Below, piece by piece: positions 36,506-44,050 of a DNA stretch of 64,000 bases; the stretch's first letter is position 1; the number at the start of each line of letters is the position of its first letter. The notes under the pieces were generated by a model. It ran no database searches, was not told the origin of the DNA, and worked only from the letters and a program-made list of their open reading frames with translations. The DNA is from Micromonospora sp. NBC_00389 (lineage in GTDB: Bacteria > Actinomycetota > Actinomycetes > Mycobacteriales > Micromonosporaceae). A program made the position numbers and the translations under genes. The DNA lies in NCBI RefSeq assembly GCF_036059255.1, contig NZ_CP107947.1, positions 1,674,001 to 1,738,000 of the forward strand. The letters are read 5' to 3'.

Positions 36506-37657
36506 ATGGCCTCCAGCGCCGTCGTGCTCCGGCGGGTCGTCGACCGGTACGCCTCGCTGCTGCTCGCCGTCGTGGTCGCCGCCGCTGTCTGGGCCAGTGC
36601 GACCGGCGCGATCGGGGTCCGCTCGCCGCTGCCGCCCGTCGTCGTGCTGCTCGTCGCCGTGGCCTCCGGTTGGGCCGCTGGCCTGGTCCGGGCCCGCCGC
36701 TGGCCGCTGTTCCTGGCCGCCGCGATCGGCTGGTTGGTGCTCGCTGCCGCGGCACCCGGGGTGGTCGCCTCGTACCAGGCGGGCCTGCGGCTGCGCGGCC
36801 GGCGGCTCACCGGGTTCCTCGTCGGGGCCGCCCTGGTGCTGGCCGGTGGGGTGCTGGTCGGGCTGGCGGTGGGCGGCGTGCGCCGGCTCACCACCGCCAC
36901 CTTCGGCAACGTGCTGCTGCTCGCCGCCTGTCTGGTCGGATTTCCCCTGGTCGTCGGCCTCTGGGTGCGGGCGCGCCGGGACACGCTCGCCGCGCTACGG
37001 GACCGGGCCGAACGCCTGGAACGCGAGCAGGAGGCCCGTGCCGACCGGGTTCGCGCCGAGGAACGGACCCGGATCGCCCGGGAGATGCACGACGTGGTGG
37101 CGCACCAGGTGTCGCTGATGGTGGTGCACGCCGGCGCACTGGAGGTGACCGCCGCCGACCCGGCGACCGTCGAGGCCGCCGCGCTGATCCGCGAGACCGG
37201 CCGGCAGGCGCTCACCGACCTGCGCGAGGTGCTGGGCGTGCTGCGGCAGGCCGGTCCGGCCACGGTGCCGGAGCGCGGGCTAGACGCCATCGATGAGCTG
37301 ATCGGGGAGTCCCGCTCCGCCGGGCTCCGGGTCCGGCGACGGGACGAGGGCGTGCCGTCGGCGCTGCCGGCGACCGTGGGACGCACCGCGTACCGGGTGG
37401 TTCGGGAGGCGCTGACCAACGTGCGCAAGCACGCCGCCGAGGCCGAGACGACGGTCTGCCTTCGCTACCTGCCCGACGGGCTGGAGGTGGTGGTAAGCAA
37501 CGGCCCGTCCGAGGGCGGGCAACCCCTGCCCGGTGCCGGGCAGGGGTTGCTCGGGCTGCGCGAGCGGGTGGAACTGCTCGGCGGTCGGCTGGAGGCGGCG
37601 CCCGTCGACGCCGGGTTCCTGGTCCGGGCACTGATCCCGGTGGTGGATGCGGCGTGA
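36506..37657 (+). CDS. Sensor histidine kinase (NarL-type, HisKA_3)
   Basis: A 383-residue membrane sensor with four to five hydrophobic helices in the first 150 residues, then a coiled-coil (RDRAERLEREQEARADRVRAEE). The dimerisation/phosphoacceptor motif RTRIAREMHDVVAHQVSLMVVHAG contains the His. The HATPase part has YRVVREALTNVRKHA and GAGQGLLGLRERVELLGGRL. It phosphorylates the LuxR-type regulator encoded next, with which it overlaps by 4 bases. The sensing part lies in the membrane with no large external domain, typical of cell-envelope sensors. An in-frame GTG at 36485 is an alternative start. Confidence 0.9.
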   Translation: MASSAVVLRRVVDRYASLLLAVVVAAAVWASATGAIGVRSPLPPVVVLLVAVASGWAAGLVRARRWPLFLAAAIGWLVLAAAAPGVVASYQAGLRLRGRRLTGFLVGAALVLAGGVLVGLAVGGVRRLTTATFGNVLLLAACLVGFPLVVGLWVRARRDTLAALRDRAERLEREQEARADRVRAEERTRIAREMHDVVAHQVSLMVVHAGALEVTAADPATVEAAALIRETGRQALTDLREVLGVLRQAGPATVPERGLDAIDELIGESRSAGLRVRRRDEGVPSALPATVGRTAYRVVREALTNVRKHAAEAETTVCLRYLPDGLEVVVSNGPSEGGQPLPGAGQGLLGLRERVELLGGRLEAAPVDAGFLVRALIPVVDAA

Positions 37658-38295
37658 TCCGGGTGGTGGTGGTTGACGACGAGCAACTCGTCCGCGCCGG
37701 GCTGCGACTCATCCTGGAGGCGGCGGAGGACATCACGGTGGTGGGCGAGGCCGCGGACGGCGCTGGCGCGCTGGAGCAGGCCCACCGGTTACGCCCCGAC
37801 GTCGTGCTGCTCGACGTGCGGATGCCGGGCATCGACGGGCTGACCGTCGCGCCCGAGGTGGTCGCCGCCGGACCGAAGGTGATCATGCTGACCACCTTCG
37901 ACCTCGACGAGTACGTGCACCGCGCGCTGCGGGCCGGAGCGGTGGGTTTCCTGCTCAAGGACACCCCGCCCCGCGAGCTCGCCGCCGCCGTCCGCACGGT
38001 GGCCGCCGGGAACGCGATGCTCGCCCCGACGGTGACCCGGCGCCTGATCAGCTCGTTCGCCGAGCGTGGTCCGGCCCGTCGGGACGCGGCGCGCCAGCGA
38101 CTCGCCCCGCTCACCGCGCGTGAGCTGGAGATCGTCCGGGAGGTGGCGCGCGGGCACGGCAACGCGGAGATCGCCAGGCGGCTGACGATGAGCGAGGCCA
38201 CCGTGAAGGCGCACGTCAGTCGGGCCCTGGCGAAGCTCCAGGCGGGCAACCGGGTGCAGTTGGCGATCCTGGTGCACGACGCTGACCTGCTGTGA
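37654..38295 (+). CDS. LuxR/NarL-family response regulator
   Basis: A 213-residue regulator. The receiver domain has VVVDDEQLVRAGLRLIL (acidic pocket), VVLLDVRMPGIDG with the phosphorylatable Asp, MLTTFDLDEYV and FLLKDTPP (conserved Lys). The LuxR HTH at the C-terminus is LTARELEIVREVARGHGNAEIARRLTMSEATVKAHVSRALAKL. It overlaps the sensor kinase gene (GTGA), forming a strict pair. It is flanked by two dedA genes pointing the opposite way, so envelope lipid genes may be among its targets (inference). Confidence 0.93.
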   Translation: MIRVVVVDDEQLVRAGLRLILEAAEDITVVGEAADGAGALEQAHRLRPDVVLLDVRMPGIDGLTVAPEVVAAGPKVIMLTTFDLDEYVHRALRAGAVGFLLKDTPPRELAAAVRTVAAGNAMLAPTVTRRLISSFAERGPARRDAARQRLAPLTARELEIVREVARGHGNAEIARRLTMSEATVKAHVSRALAKLQAGNRVQLAILVHDADLL

Positions 38296-38328
38296 GGGTG
38301 GCAGCCCAGTCCAGTCCAGCCTGGCCGG

Positions 38329-38958
38329 TCAGTAGCGGGCGGCGGCGCGGCGGTGCGCCCGGCGACGCAGCCAACGGACGCCCTCGATGCCCAGCGTGAC
38401 GATCACCGAGAGGCCGATCCCGGCGAGGATGCCCTTGATGGGGTGGCGCTCGAAGGCCAGCCCACCGAAGTAGCCGAGCAACCCGCAGTAGAGCGCCCAG
38501 GTGGTCGTCGCGATGCCGTCGTAGAGCAGGAAGGACCGGCGTGGGTAGCGCACCGCGCCCATGGTGAGGGTGACCGCCGTCCGGCCGCCCGGCAGGTACC
38601 GGGAGGTGGTCAGGATCAGCCCGCCGCGCCGGTCCACCGCGCGTCGGGCCCACTCGGAGCTGGCCCGCCGGCGGCTGCCGTGGGGAAATCGGGCGAGCCG
38701 GTTCGCGCCGCCGCCGCGCCCGATGGCGTACGAGATGTGGTCGCCGATCAGCGCGCCGAGCGCGGCGGTGGCGATCACCGCGACCAGGTTGGGATGAGCT
38801 CCATCGGCGGCGAACACCGCCGCGGTGATCACCGCCGCCTCGCCCGGTACCGCGGGGAAGAACGCGTCGACCGCGGTGAGTCCGAAGATCAGCAGGTACA
38901 CCCACGGTGAGGTGACCAGCTGTCGGAGCAGGTCGAGCAGGGCTTCCATGCCCCCCAT
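38329..38958 (-). CDS. DedA-family membrane protein (third of three)
   Basis: A 209-residue DedA protein closely similar to that at 35691-36335: WVYLLIFGLTAVDAFFPAVPGEAAVI, GALIGDHISYAIGRGGG, LILTTSRYLPGGRTAVTLTMG and YPRRSFLLYDGIATTTW. The conserved glycine and arginine motifs are intact. It is convergent with the response regulator (33-base gap), and its stop is the first base after that short gap. Confidence 0.88.
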   Translation of the reverse strand: MGGMEALLDLLRQLVTSPWVYLLIFGLTAVDAFFPAVPGEAAVITAAVFAADGAHPNLVAVIATAALGALIGDHISYAIGRGGGANRLARFPHGSRRRASSEWARRAVDRRGGLILTTSRYLPGGRTAVTLTMGAVRYPRRSFLLYDGIATTTWALYCGLLGYFGGLAFERHPIKGILAGIGLSVIVTLGIEGVRWLRRRAHRRAAARY

Positions 38959-39028
38959 GCTCGCCGGGCGCGACCTGCCCGGTGGCCGAGTCGCCGGATC
39001 ACCCGACTCCGGCCGCAGGCGTCAGGCG

Positions 39029-40291
39029 TCAGGCCGAGCGGACCAGGGCCGGCGGGGCGAGCAGCGGGCCGTGCGGGGTCTTGTCGCTGGCGGTGGGGCC
39101 GTGCGAGGTCAGCACCACCGGCGTGTTCAGCTCCGCGCACACCGCCTCCGCCCAGTCGGGCGGCGGGTCGTCGTACAGCGGGCGGGAGCGCAGCAGGCGG
39201 GCGGTGAGCGCGGCCTGCCGGTCCAGGTCGCCGGGCGGGCCCGGGGTGAGCCGGTCGGTGGTGTCGTAGCGGCGGCAGATCCGCAGCCCGGGGCCGGTGA
39301 GGTCGAGGTGGGTCAGCGCCAGGCCGTCGACCCCGCCGGCCGCGGCGAGGGCGTACCGGTGGGCGACCGCGTCGAAGTGGCCGAACCGGAACCGGCCCTG
39401 CCAAGGGTTCGTCGGGTTGTGTGGGTCGGCCAGTGGCAGGTCCGGGTCCTCGGTCACCAGCGGACCGGCCCCGTGCCGGGTGGTGACCAGCCGCAGCACC
39501 CCGATCCGGGTCGCGCCGTCGGGCAGACCCGCCTCGGCGAGCAGGCTGTCGGCGTTGGCGAACGTGGTGGTGCTCCAGGTGGTGTACGGGTGGAAGCCGT
39601 GCCACTCGTCGAGCAGCACGCCCTGCGCGCCCTCGAAGACGCAGGTCCCGGCGCGCAGCGCCCCGGCGAGCCAGCTCCGCTCGACGATCGCGACCCGCCC
39701 GGCGAACCCGGTGAACGCGGGCAGGCAGTCCTCGACCGGTGGCGCGTCCAGCGGGCCGAGTTCGGCGGTCAGTCGGTCCCGCAGGGCGGTCAGCCTGCGG
39801 CGCAGCAGCGCCGGGCTGTGGCAGTCGACGACCCGGGGTGCGTCGTCGGGGTGGGCGAGACCGTACGCGACGGCCTCGCCCACCCCCAGCCCGCAGGAGC
39901 CGTGCCGGTCGGCTCCCCGGGCGATCTCCCGGGCCCGGTTGGCGGCCCGGTGGTACGGGGTGGCGAGCAGCGCCTCTCCGTCGACGGTCAGCCGGTCGAG
40001 CGCGTCGGGCACCCCGACCGTGGCGAGATGGTCGGCCTCGGCGGCCAGCGCCAGCGGGTCCACCACCACGTGCCGCGACAGGTGCGTACGGACCCCGGGA
40101 TGGAACGTGCCGGCGCCGAATTGCGCGAACGTGTGGTGCCGCCCATCGCGCAGCACGACGTTGTGCGCCGCCTGCGCGCCCCCGTTGAAGCGGACCACCG
40201 TGTGCACGGGGCGGGTGGCGCAGAGCCAGTCCACCACTGTGCCCTTGCCGGCGTCGCCGTAGCCGAGGTCGACCACCGCCACGTGCCTCAC
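39029..40291 (-). CDS. Divergent adenylosuccinate-synthetase paralogue (PurA-like ligase)
   Basis: A 420-residue PurA-family protein. The GTP loop is DLGYGDAGKGT, keeping the catalytic Asp at position 13; the catalytic His is in GGAQAAHN (residue 43); EGAQGVLLD (220-228) and TRHGAGP (271-277) are recognisable. The IMP-binding loop (TGRGIGPAY in the canonical enzyme) is replaced by GSCGLGVGEAVAY, and the aspartate loop ([12 protein letters not shown]) by NPWQGRFRFGHFD. The fold and GTP-driven ligation are therefore likely, but the nucleotide or amino acid is probably different. GTG start overlapping the vWA gene by 4 bases; last gene of a four-gene operon. The real purA is at 23105-24394. Confidence 0.85.
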   Translation of the reverse strand: MRHVAVVDLGYGDAGKGTVVDWLCATRPVHTVVRFNGGAQAAHNVVLRDGRHHTFAQFGAGTFHPGVRTHLSRHVVVDPLALAAEADHLATVGVPDALDRLTVDGEALLATPYHRAANRAREIARGADRHGSCGLGVGEAVAYGLAHPDDAPRVVDCHSPALLRRRLTALRDRLTAELGPLDAPPVEDCLPAFTGFAGRVAIVERSWLAGALRAGTCVFEGAQGVLLDEWHGFHPYTTWSTTTFANADSLLAEAGLPDGATRIGVLRLVTTRHGAGPLVTEDPDLPLADPHNPTNPWQGRFRFGHFDAVAHRYALAAAGGVDGLALTHLDLTGPGLRICRRYDTTDRLTPGPPGDLDRQAALTARLLRSRPLYDDPPPDWAEAVCAELNTPVVLTSHGPTASDKTPHGPLLAPPALVRSA

Positions 40292-41247
40292 AGCCTGGTC
40301 ACCTCACCGCCGGTGTCGCGGAAGGCCGGCAGCGTCGACACCTCGGCCCGCCGCCCCCGGCCGAGGCGGGCCAGCGCCTTCGACACGGTGCCGGTGGTGC
40401 CAGAGCCGGTGCGGTCCAGGTGGCGCAGGCCCTCGTCCAGGTCGATGGCCTGCTCACCGAGGCCGATGGTGAGCGCGATGGTCTCGCAGACCGCGTCGAG
40501 GTCGTCGAGCACGACGGCGTTCTGCCCGAGCAGGTCCCGCCAGAAGTCGAGCACCTTGGCGTTGCCGGCGTAGTGGCTGCCGGCGGGGAGCAGGTAGTAG
40601 GTGTCCCAGCGGCGGGTCACCTCGTCGACGACCTGCCGCAGCGGTACGTCCTCGGTCAGGTCGTCGCCGATCAGGCCGGCCACTTCCCGGGCCTTCGCCT
40701 GCGGGTACGCCAGCTCGTCGCCGATGATGAACAGGTAGCCGCGCCGGCCGCGCTTCTCCCAGCTGTCGGTGACGGTGTGCCGGGCCATGAAGTACATGGC
40801 CAGCTCGTACGACTCGCTCATCTGCCCGCCGCCACCGCCCTCCAGGACGATCCGGCCGAGGTCGTCGTCCATCCGGTTGTCCGACTCGAACTGGCCGACC
40901 TGCAACGGCACCCGGTCGCAGGTGGCGTCGCCGATCGCACCGAACATGATCTGCGGGTCGCTGGCGTAGCCCTGCCGTTGCAGCAGCCCGAGCAGCTGCG
41001 GCAGCTTGGTCTGCAGGACGCGCGGCACCTTGCGCATCGAGCCGGTCACGTCGAACAGCACCGCGATGGGCGTCGACCGGGGGTGCTCGTCGGAGTCGCG
41101 GCTCTCGCGCGTCGCGTCCCGGGGGTCGAGCGTGGGGTGCACGGTGCGCGCCCCACTGTCGCTGTAGGAGAACGCGCTGCGGCCGGTGGAGCGCCGGTAG
41201 CGGTCGGCGGCGTCGTACACGTCGGTGGACCAGATTCCACTGCCCAT
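40288..41247 (-). CDS. vWA-domain protein with intact MIDAS
   Basis: A 319-residue soluble protein. After about 60 residues rich in charge (TDVYDAADRYRRSTGRSAFSYSDSGAR) comes a von Willebrand A fold: PIAVLFDVTGSMRKVP with the MIDAS motif D66-x-T68-x-S70, then MFGAIGDATCDRVPLQVGQFESD, LEGGGGGQMSESYELAMYF, and GYLFIIGDELAYPQ. A C-terminal region contains GLGEQAIDLDEGLRHL. MIDAS-bearing vWA proteins mediate metal-dependent protein-protein contacts and often pair with AAA+ or kinase partners. AAGGAG lies 7 bases before the ATG and overlaps the kinase-homologue stop, so the genes are translated in sequence. Confidence 0.85.
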   Translation of the reverse strand: MGSGIWSTDVYDAADRYRRSTGRSAFSYSDSGARTVHPTLDPRDATRESRDSDEHPRSTPIAVLFDVTGSMRKVPRVLQTKLPQLLGLLQRQGYASDPQIMFGAIGDATCDRVPLQVGQFESDNRMDDDLGRIVLEGGGGGQMSESYELAMYFMARHTVTDSWEKRGRRGYLFIIGDELAYPQAKAREVAGLIGDDLTEDVPLRQVVDEVTRRWDTYYLLPAGSHYAGNAKVLDFWRDLLGQNAVVLDDLDAVCETIALTIGLGEQAIDLDEGLRHLDRTGSGTTGTVSKALARLGRGRRAEVSTLPAFRDTGGEVTRL

Positions 41248-41256
41248 GACAGCTCC

Positions 41257-42228
41257 TTACGGGGTGAGGGTGAAGGGTCGGAAGGTGCGTGGCCCGTAGA
41301 GCCGGTCCAGCACCTGGTCGAGTTCGCGCAGCAGGCGCCAGGCGTCGTCGGGCCGGGCGTCCAGGGACCGTTGCCGGCAGCCATGGGCGAAGTTGAGCAG
41401 CTCGCGCGGCGCCTGGCGGTTCATCAGCGAGGTCATGCAGCGGCTGGCCATCGCAATGTCGGTGCCCGGCCCGCAGGGCAGCTTCTTGAGGACCTCGGGC
41501 GGGTACCAGTCCTCCTGGCCGGGCACCAGCGCCGGGATCGTGCTCCCGACGGGGGCGGAGAAGCACCAGTCGATCAGCACCACGCCGTGGGCGTCCGGCT
41601 CGATCAGCACGTGTCGCGGCAGGACCGCACCGTGCACCACGCCCGCCCGGTGGGCCAGGCCGAGCACCACCAGCAGCCGCCGCCACATCCAGGCCACGTC
41701 CCGGGCGTCCAACCCGTCGGGGTACGCGCGCCGCACCTCGTCGAGGTCGTGCAGGCCGGGCGCGGTGGCGAGCACGTTGATCCGCCGCTCGGCGCCGGTC
41801 GCCACGTCCCGGTGCCGGAAGTCGTCGACCAGCCGGGGCACGTACGGCAGGTAGCGCGGGTCGCCGCGCTCCGCGATGGTGCGCAGGGCGTGCGCCTCGC
41901 GGGCCATCAGGTCGTTGTCGGTGGGCCGTCGGGGGAGCTTGAGCAGCCGGTCGTCGCCGACGTCGTAGAGATCGGCCAGGTCGCCCGAGTGGACCGGCGG
42001 GCCGAGGCGATAGTCACCGAGGACGGTGACCTGCCGGGCCTGCCACCGCGTGGTGACGTGGATGAACGCCTCGGTGGCCTCGGCGCGTACCGCCGGGTCG
42101 GTCGGCAGACGGTCGGGATGCAGGGCCGCGACCAGTTCCCGGTAACGCCGGGCCGGCTGGTCCGCGCCGAACAGGTCGGCGTCGGTGCGGGCCGCCGTGA
42201 CCAGGCGGATGGCCGCCGCGGTCCTCAT
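41257..42228 (-). CDS. J-domain/protein-kinase homologue lacking the HRD aspartate (probable pseudokinase)
   Basis: A 323-residue protein. Residues about 15-60 look like a J-domain, with RRYRELVAALHPDRL containing the HPD tripeptide (37-39). Residues 70-280 follow the protein-kinase plan: DDRLLKLPRR with the ATP-site Lys97, MAREAHAL with the alpha-C Glu111, VVHGAVLPRHVLI at the catalytic loop (199-206, where HRDxKxxN would stand), VLIDWCFSA with Asp220 at the DFG position, and TDIAMASRCM. In the catalytic loop the Asp, Lys and Asn are replaced by Ala, Leu and His, so phosphotransfer is unlikely in the usual way. It overlaps the Nudix gene by 4 bases. Confidence 0.75.
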   Translation of the reverse strand: MRTAAAIRLVTAARTDADLFGADQPARRYRELVAALHPDRLPTDPAVRAEATEAFIHVTTRWQARQVTVLGDYRLGPPVHSGDLADLYDVGDDRLLKLPRRPTDNDLMAREAHALRTIAERGDPRYLPYVPRLVDDFRHRDVATGAERRINVLATAPGLHDLDEVRRAYPDGLDARDVAWMWRRLLVVLGLAHRAGVVHGAVLPRHVLIEPDAHGVVLIDWCFSAPVGSTIPALVPGQEDWYPPEVLKKLPCGPGTDIAMASRCMTSLMNRQAPRELLNFAHGCRQRSLDARPDDAWRLLRELDQVLDRLYGPRTFRPFTLTP

Positions 42229-42980
42229 CGCACCGTCTCCTCGCGGGCGGGGCGTAGCAGCGCCGGGTGCAGCAGCCGGGCGTCGCCAGCGCGGTAGAGC
42301 CGGGCGCGGGGGCCGCCCCGGGCGCCGCCGCGCTCGGTGCTGGCGCCTGTGCTCTCCACGAAGCCCGGCACGGAGAGCACCTTGCGGTGGAAGTTGCCGG
42401 CGTGCAGCGGGTGACCCCAGACCGTCTCGTAGACGGCGCGCAGCTCGCTGATCGTGAACTCGGCGGCGAGGAAGCGCGTGGCGAGCGGGGTGTATTCCAG
42501 CTTGGACCGGGCTCGCTCCAGCGCGTCGTCGATGATCCGGCCGTGGTCGAAGGCGAGCTGCCGACTGGTCAGCGCGGTCAACGGCAGCCAGATCGCGTCG
42601 TCGGCGTCGGTGCCGGCGGCCGGGTCCGGCAGGTCGGGGGCGAACGCGAGGTGCGCGACCGAGACGACGCGCATCCGCGGGTCGCGGTCGGGGGTGCCGT
42701 AGCTGCCCAACTGCTCCAGGTGTACGCGGCGCAACCCTTCGCCGCCGAGCCCGGTCTCCTCGGCCAGCTCCCGTCGGGCGCCAGCGGTCAGGTCCTCGTC
42801 GGGGCGGACGAAGCCGCCGGGCAGCGCCCAGTGCCCCTCGAAGGGTGGCTGGCCGCGCCGGATCAGCAGCAGGTGCAGTGCGTCGTCGCGAATGGTCAGC
42901 GCCACCACGTCAACGGTCACGGCGACCGACGGGTAGGCCCCGGGGTCGTACGCGGCCAGGAAGTCCTGCTCGTCAACCAT
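42225..42980 (-). CDS. Nudix hydrolase with C-terminal NrtR-like winged helix
   Basis: A 251-residue protein. Residues 18-150 form a Nudix domain whose box G-x5-E-x7-REL-x-EE-x-G-L (residues 56-78, GGFVRPDEDLTAGARREL then AEETGL) is complete, so hydrolase activity is possible. Residues about 160-235 match the wHTH of NrtR regulators (EFTISELRAVYETVWGHPLHAGNFHRKVL, then a GGPRARLYR end). NrtR proteins sense ADP-ribose or NAD-related metabolites and repress target operons. It is the first gene of the operon with two tandem palindromes just before its ATG, so autoregulation is likely. Whether the Nudix site cleaves or only binds its ligand is open. Confidence 0.85.
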   Translation of the reverse strand: MVDEQDFLAAYDPGAYPSVAVTVDVVALTIRDDALHLLLIRRGQPPFEGHWALPGGFVRPDEDLTAGARRELAEETGLGGEGLRRVHLEQLGSYGTPDRDPRMRVVSVAHLAFAPDLPDPAAGTDADDAIWLPLTALTSRQLAFDHGRIIDDALERARSKLEYTPLATRFLAAEFTISELRAVYETVWGHPLHAGNFHRKVLSVPGFVESTGASTERGGARGGPRARLYRAGDARLLHPALLRPAREETVR

Positions 42981-42985
42981 GTCTC

Positions 42986-43014
42986 TCTCAATCTGAGAAC
43001 ATCTCGATCTGAGA
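42986..43014 (-). promoter_or_regulatory. Tandem operator pair before the Nudix operon
   Basis: TCTCA-ATC-TGAGA (42986-42998) and TCTCG-ATC-TGAGA (43002-43014) are 13-bp palindromes repeated with a 16-bp period. They end only 5 bases before the Nudix ATG at 42980. The spacing and position fit a repressor that blocks transcription of the operon, most simply the NrtR-like first gene product. Confidence 0.7.
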
Positions 43015-43036
43015 AGAACTTAGCGCATGAGAGCAA

Positions 43037-43067
43037 CCCTGCCAATCCCGAATCCGGGTCGGCAGGG
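43037..43067 (-). terminator. Terminator after the htdX-like gene
   Basis: CCCTGCC pairs with GGCAGGG, and an inner CCCG-AAT-CCGGG stem forms within the loop. The structure lies 6 bases past the stop of the htdX-like gene, between it and the Nudix operon promoter. Confidence 0.6.
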
Positions 43068-43072
43068 GTGTC

Positions 43073-44050
43073 TCAGTGCAAGAGACCCGCCAGGTGCGGC
43101 CGGCCGCGCGAGTCGTGCAGGGCGAACCCACCGTCCGGCAGGAGGGCGAAGCTCACCGTGCTCGGCAGCGGTACGGGCAGCTTGAAGGCGACCTCGACGG
43201 TGTAGGCGTCCGGCAGCCGGCTCTCCAGCGCGGCCAGGCAGCGCGCCTTGCTCCACATGCCGTGCGCGATCGGCCGCCGGAAGCCGAACAGCCGCGCCCC
43301 GAGTCGGGACGTGTGGATCGGATTGTGGTCCCCGGACACCCGCGCATACTGCGTGCCGACGCGGGGTTCCACCCGCCAGTGGGCTGTGGCGGCCGGCGCC
43401 TCGGGGCGCCCGCTCCCGTCGCGCCGCTCACCGCCGCCGGGCTTGCGCTCCCGACCGAGGTACGTCGAGACGCCGCGCCAGACCTCCTCCCCGTCGACCG
43501 AGCCGACCAGCACCACGTCCACCTGCCGCCCCCGGTCGTGCGGGCGCAGGTTCTCCGCGTACGTCGTGAAGTCGAGGGTCTCGTCGGCGGTGATCGGGCG
43601 GCGCACGGTGATCCGGTTACCGACGTGCACCACGCCGGTCAGCGGGATGGGGAACTCTGGCGCGGTCATCAGTCGCAGGGTCAGCGGGAAGCCCATGACG
43701 TGCGGAAACGTAGCGGGCAGCCGGTCGGTGAGCCGGAACCCGCAGACCCGGTCGTAGTCGGCCAGGTGCGCCCGGTCGACGGTCACCCCGCGCGCGGCCA
43801 ACTCGACCGCCGGCAGGCCGGGCCCGCGCCGCCCTCCGCCGAGGCCCGGCAGCGCACCGAGCAACGCCCGCCGGTAGAGCGCCCCGGCCGCCGGCATCCG
43901 GGGCAGCTCGACCGGGGTACGGCCGCCCGCGTCCGGCAAGCGTGCCGCGGCCCGGGTCTCCGCCGACAGCCTCTCCGTCGGGCCGTCGATCAGCTCGTGC
44001 AGGGACACGTCGTCCGGCCCGTCCGCCGGCTCCCGCCGCGCGCCGCCCAT
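43073..44050 (-). CDS. MaoC-like 3-hydroxyacyl-thioester dehydratase (HtdX-like)
   Basis: A 325-residue protein with two hot-dog halves. The C-terminal half has the MaoC hydratase motif YARVSGDHNPIHTSRLGARLFGFRRPIAHGMWSKA, with the catalytic Asp and His. The N-terminal half (LPATFPHVMGFPLTLRLM, HVGNRITVRRPI) is the second, degenerate hot-dog. It should dehydrate 3-hydroxyacyl-thioesters. It follows fabG4 with a one-base overlap (TGATG). This order and the divergent thiolase equal the mycobacterial htdX (Rv0241c)-fabG4 (Rv0242c)/fadA2 (Rv0243) region. Confidence 0.9.
   Translation of the reverse strand: MGGARREPADGPDDVSLHELIDGPTERLSAETRAAARLPDAGGRTPVELPRMPAAGALYRRALLGALPGLGGGRRGPGLPAVELAARGVTVDRAHLADYDRVCGFRLTDRLPATFPHVMGFPLTLRLMTAPEFPIPLTGVVHVGNRITVRRPITADETLDFTTYAENLRPHDRGRQVDVVLVGSVDGEEVWRGVSTYLGRERKPGGGERRDGSGRPEAPAATAHWRVEPRVGTQYARVSGDHNPIHTSRLGARLFGFRRPIAHGMWSKARCLAALESRLPDAYTVEVAFKLPVPLPSTVSFALLPDGGFALHDSRGRPHLAGLLH

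Noticed and set aside
39029..40291. Identification of the PurA paralogue as phage-type PurZ
   Set aside because: PurZ enzymes change the catalytic Asp13, which is kept here, and no phage or dZTP genes are nearby.
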